Of a stretch of DNA of 31,302 nucleotides, positions 30,093 through 31,302 are shown in pieces. A model generated the notes under the pieces. It saw only the letters and a list, made by a program, of their open reading frames with translations. It was not told the DNA's origin and searched no databases. Position 1 is the stretch's first letter. Every line of letters starts with the position of its first letter. Origin of the DNA: a virus; the IMG/VR virus record IMGVR_UViG_3300006990_004668, positions 1-31,302 of that record; one strand, given 5' to 3'. Position numbers and translations under genes: made by a program.

Positions 30093-31302
30093 TTCAAGAA
30101 TTTAACAGCTTTTTAATTGCTATGAACAATAATACTTCATCTAATGATAAAGTTGAAACAATGAGACATGTTTCAAGAGATATTAGAAAAGTATTGTATT
30201 ATACATACAACCCGTATATACAGTTTAATATAACCAACAAACTTCTAGAAAAAAGAAAAGACCTCGTCTCAGACGTAAGCACGTTTGATAATATTTTTGA
30301 TCTGCTTAATTCTTTAAATGACAAGCGTATTACAGGCCATAGAGCAATTAAAGAAACAAACAGGTTTATTCTGGACAACCCAGAATATAAGAACATGTTA
30401 ACATTGATTTTAAATAGAAACTTAAAGCTCAGAGTTTCAACAAAGCTAATTAACAAAGCATGTCCAGACTTAATACCAACCTTTAATGTTGCTTTAGCTA
30501 ATAAATATGATGATAAAACAAAGAAGAAAGTCGACTTCTTAAATAGCGACTGGTTTGTATCGAGAAAGCTTGATGGTGTTAGATGTTTAATATTTGTCGA
30601 TAGCAATGGAAATACTTCGTCTTACGCTAGATCAGGAAAACAATTTCATACTCTTTCAAAAGTCGAGGAAGAGATAAAGTCATTGGGTGTTAAAAACGTG
30701 GTCTACGATGGTGAGCTTTGTATTGTTGATAAAGAAGGAAACGAAGATTTTCAAAGTGTTATGAAAGAAATTGGAAGAAAAGATCACACAATCCAGAATT
30801 GTCTGTTTCAAGTTTTTGACTTCATTCCGTACGAAATATTCAACAAAGGATTGTCTAAAACAGGCACGTTTTCTCAAAGACTTACAGCACTTAAAAGATT
30901 GTTAGATCAAAACATTACAGAAAAAGTCTCAATGTTAGAGCAGACACCTGTTGAATCTTTTAAGGAGTTAGAAGACTTAACAGAAAAAGCTACTGAAAAG
31001 GGTTGGGAGGGTCTAATGCTTAGAAAGGATTCTGTCTATCAAGGTAAAAGGTCAAATGATATCTTAAAGGTAAAAACTTTCTTTGATAATGAGTATGTTG
31101 TTCAAGACACTTTTTTCGGGCCAATTCGATATATTAACGAAGGAATAGAAGTTGAAGAAAACATGCTAAGTGGAGTATCTATTATTCATAAAGACAATAT
31201 TGTAAGAGTAGGAAGCGGATTTACAATTGAGCAAAGAAAACACTTCCATAATAATCCAGAGGAGATAATAGGAAAAACAATAACAGTCCAATACTTCGAA
31301 GA
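30089..31302 (+). CDS. ATP-dependent DNA ligase, cut by window end
   Basis: The TTG at 30089 overlaps the membrane-gene stop and opens a frame with no stop in the window (404 codons visible). Ligase motifs are in order: SRKLDGVRC with the adenylated Lys160 (motif I), a Ser/Gly segment YARSGKQF (Ia), VVYDGELCI (III), GWEGLMLRK (IV) and ILKVKTF (V), then the start of the OB domain. A helical N-terminal domain precedes motif I, as in T4 ligase. It seals nicks in DNA during replication and repair, alongside the exonuclease (3207) and the UV endonuclease. The C-terminus lies beyond the window. Confidence 0.93.
   Translation, partial: MIQEFNSFLIAMNNNTSSNDKVETMRHVSRDIRKVLYYTYNPYIQFNITNKLLEKRKDLVSDVSTFDNIFDLLNSLNDKRITGHRAIKETNRFILDNPEYKNMLTLILNRNLKLRVSTKLINKACPDLIPTFNVALANKYDDKTKKKVDFLNSDWFVSRKLDGVRCLIFVDSNGNTSSYARSGKQFHTLSKVEEEIKSLGVKNVVYDGELCIVDKEGNEDFQSVMKEIGRKDHTIQNCLFQVFDFIPYEIFNKGLSKTGTFSQRLTALKRLLDQNITEKVSMLEQTPVESFKELEDLTEKATEKGWEGLMLRKDSVYQGKRSNDILKVKTFFDNEYVVQDTFFGPIRYINEGIEVEENMLSGVSIIHKDNIVRVGSGFTIEQRKHFHNNPEEIIGKTITVQYFE

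Noticed and set aside
30199-30877. Minus-strand frames (135 and 65 aa) near the window end
   Set aside because: They are antisense to the DNA ligase, whose motifs fix the plus-strand frame.
1-31302. tRNA genes, CRISPR arrays, insertion sequences
   Set aside because: No cloverleaf, regular spaced repeats, transposase or terminal inverted repeats were recognised in the gaps or genes.

Overview
This window is a stretch of a large, strongly AT-rich, tailed-bacteriophage genome (roughly one third G+C by eye). The evidence is tight gene packing with 1-17 nt overlaps, frequent TTG starts, many short unknown genes, a phage-style replication and repair set, a phage sigma factor and a virus-encoded chaperonin. 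Several features recall T4-like phages: a 5'-3' exonuclease, an ATP-dependent DNA ligase and short N-terminal leaders resembling T4 capsid-targeting sequences. No capsid, tail, terminase, integrase, tRNA or CRISPR feature is visible, so genus and host cannot be named. The host is presumably a Gram-negative bacterium, because one gene encodes an apparent lipoprotein.

Layout. Plus-strand genes from 19 to 11341 encode unknown proteins, a 5'-3' exonuclease (3207-4031), a full-length GroEL (4258-5898), a sigma-70 factor whose promoter-reading helix-turn-helix seems to sit on a separate overlapping gene (6127-7126), a large Ser/Asn/Thr-rich lipoprotein (8458-10197) and a nucleotidyltransferase (10745-11341). 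Minus-strand genes from 11344 to 18366 (one plus-strand gene interrupts at 14736) encode a 993-residue ligase-like nucleotidyltransferase, a thermonuclease-type nuclease, a membrane protein, small Lys-rich proteins, a cupin and a 34-residue peptide. A 371-nt gap (18367-18737) holds a frameshifted gene. From 18738 to the end all genes are on the plus strand: UV damage endonuclease, GMP reductase, adenylosuccinate synthetase, adenylosuccinate lyase, an EF-hand protein, a lytic transglycosylase-like enzyme, an HExxH peptidase, a RadA-like ATPase, a MoxR ATPase with a metallopeptidase/VWA partner, and a DNA ligase cut by the window edge.

How the genes work together. GMP reductase, PurA and PurB form a complete GMP to IMP to adenylosuccinate to AMP route in one block, which would shift host purines toward adenine in a phage with an A+T-rich genome. 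PurA keeps the aspartate that the 2-aminoadenine enzyme PurZ lacks, so base substitution is not indicated. Several proteins between 10745 and 24140 start with short amphipathic leaders ending in a hydrophobic-x-Glu site. This suggests they are packaged in the head, trimmed by a prohead protease and delivered with the DNA; the cargo includes enzymes, Lys-rich proteins and hydrophobic-hairpin proteins. A recurring upstream motif, (G/A)TGTA(A/T), 17-18 nt, TATAAT or TATTAT, precedes six genes at a consistent distance and looks like a promoter class.
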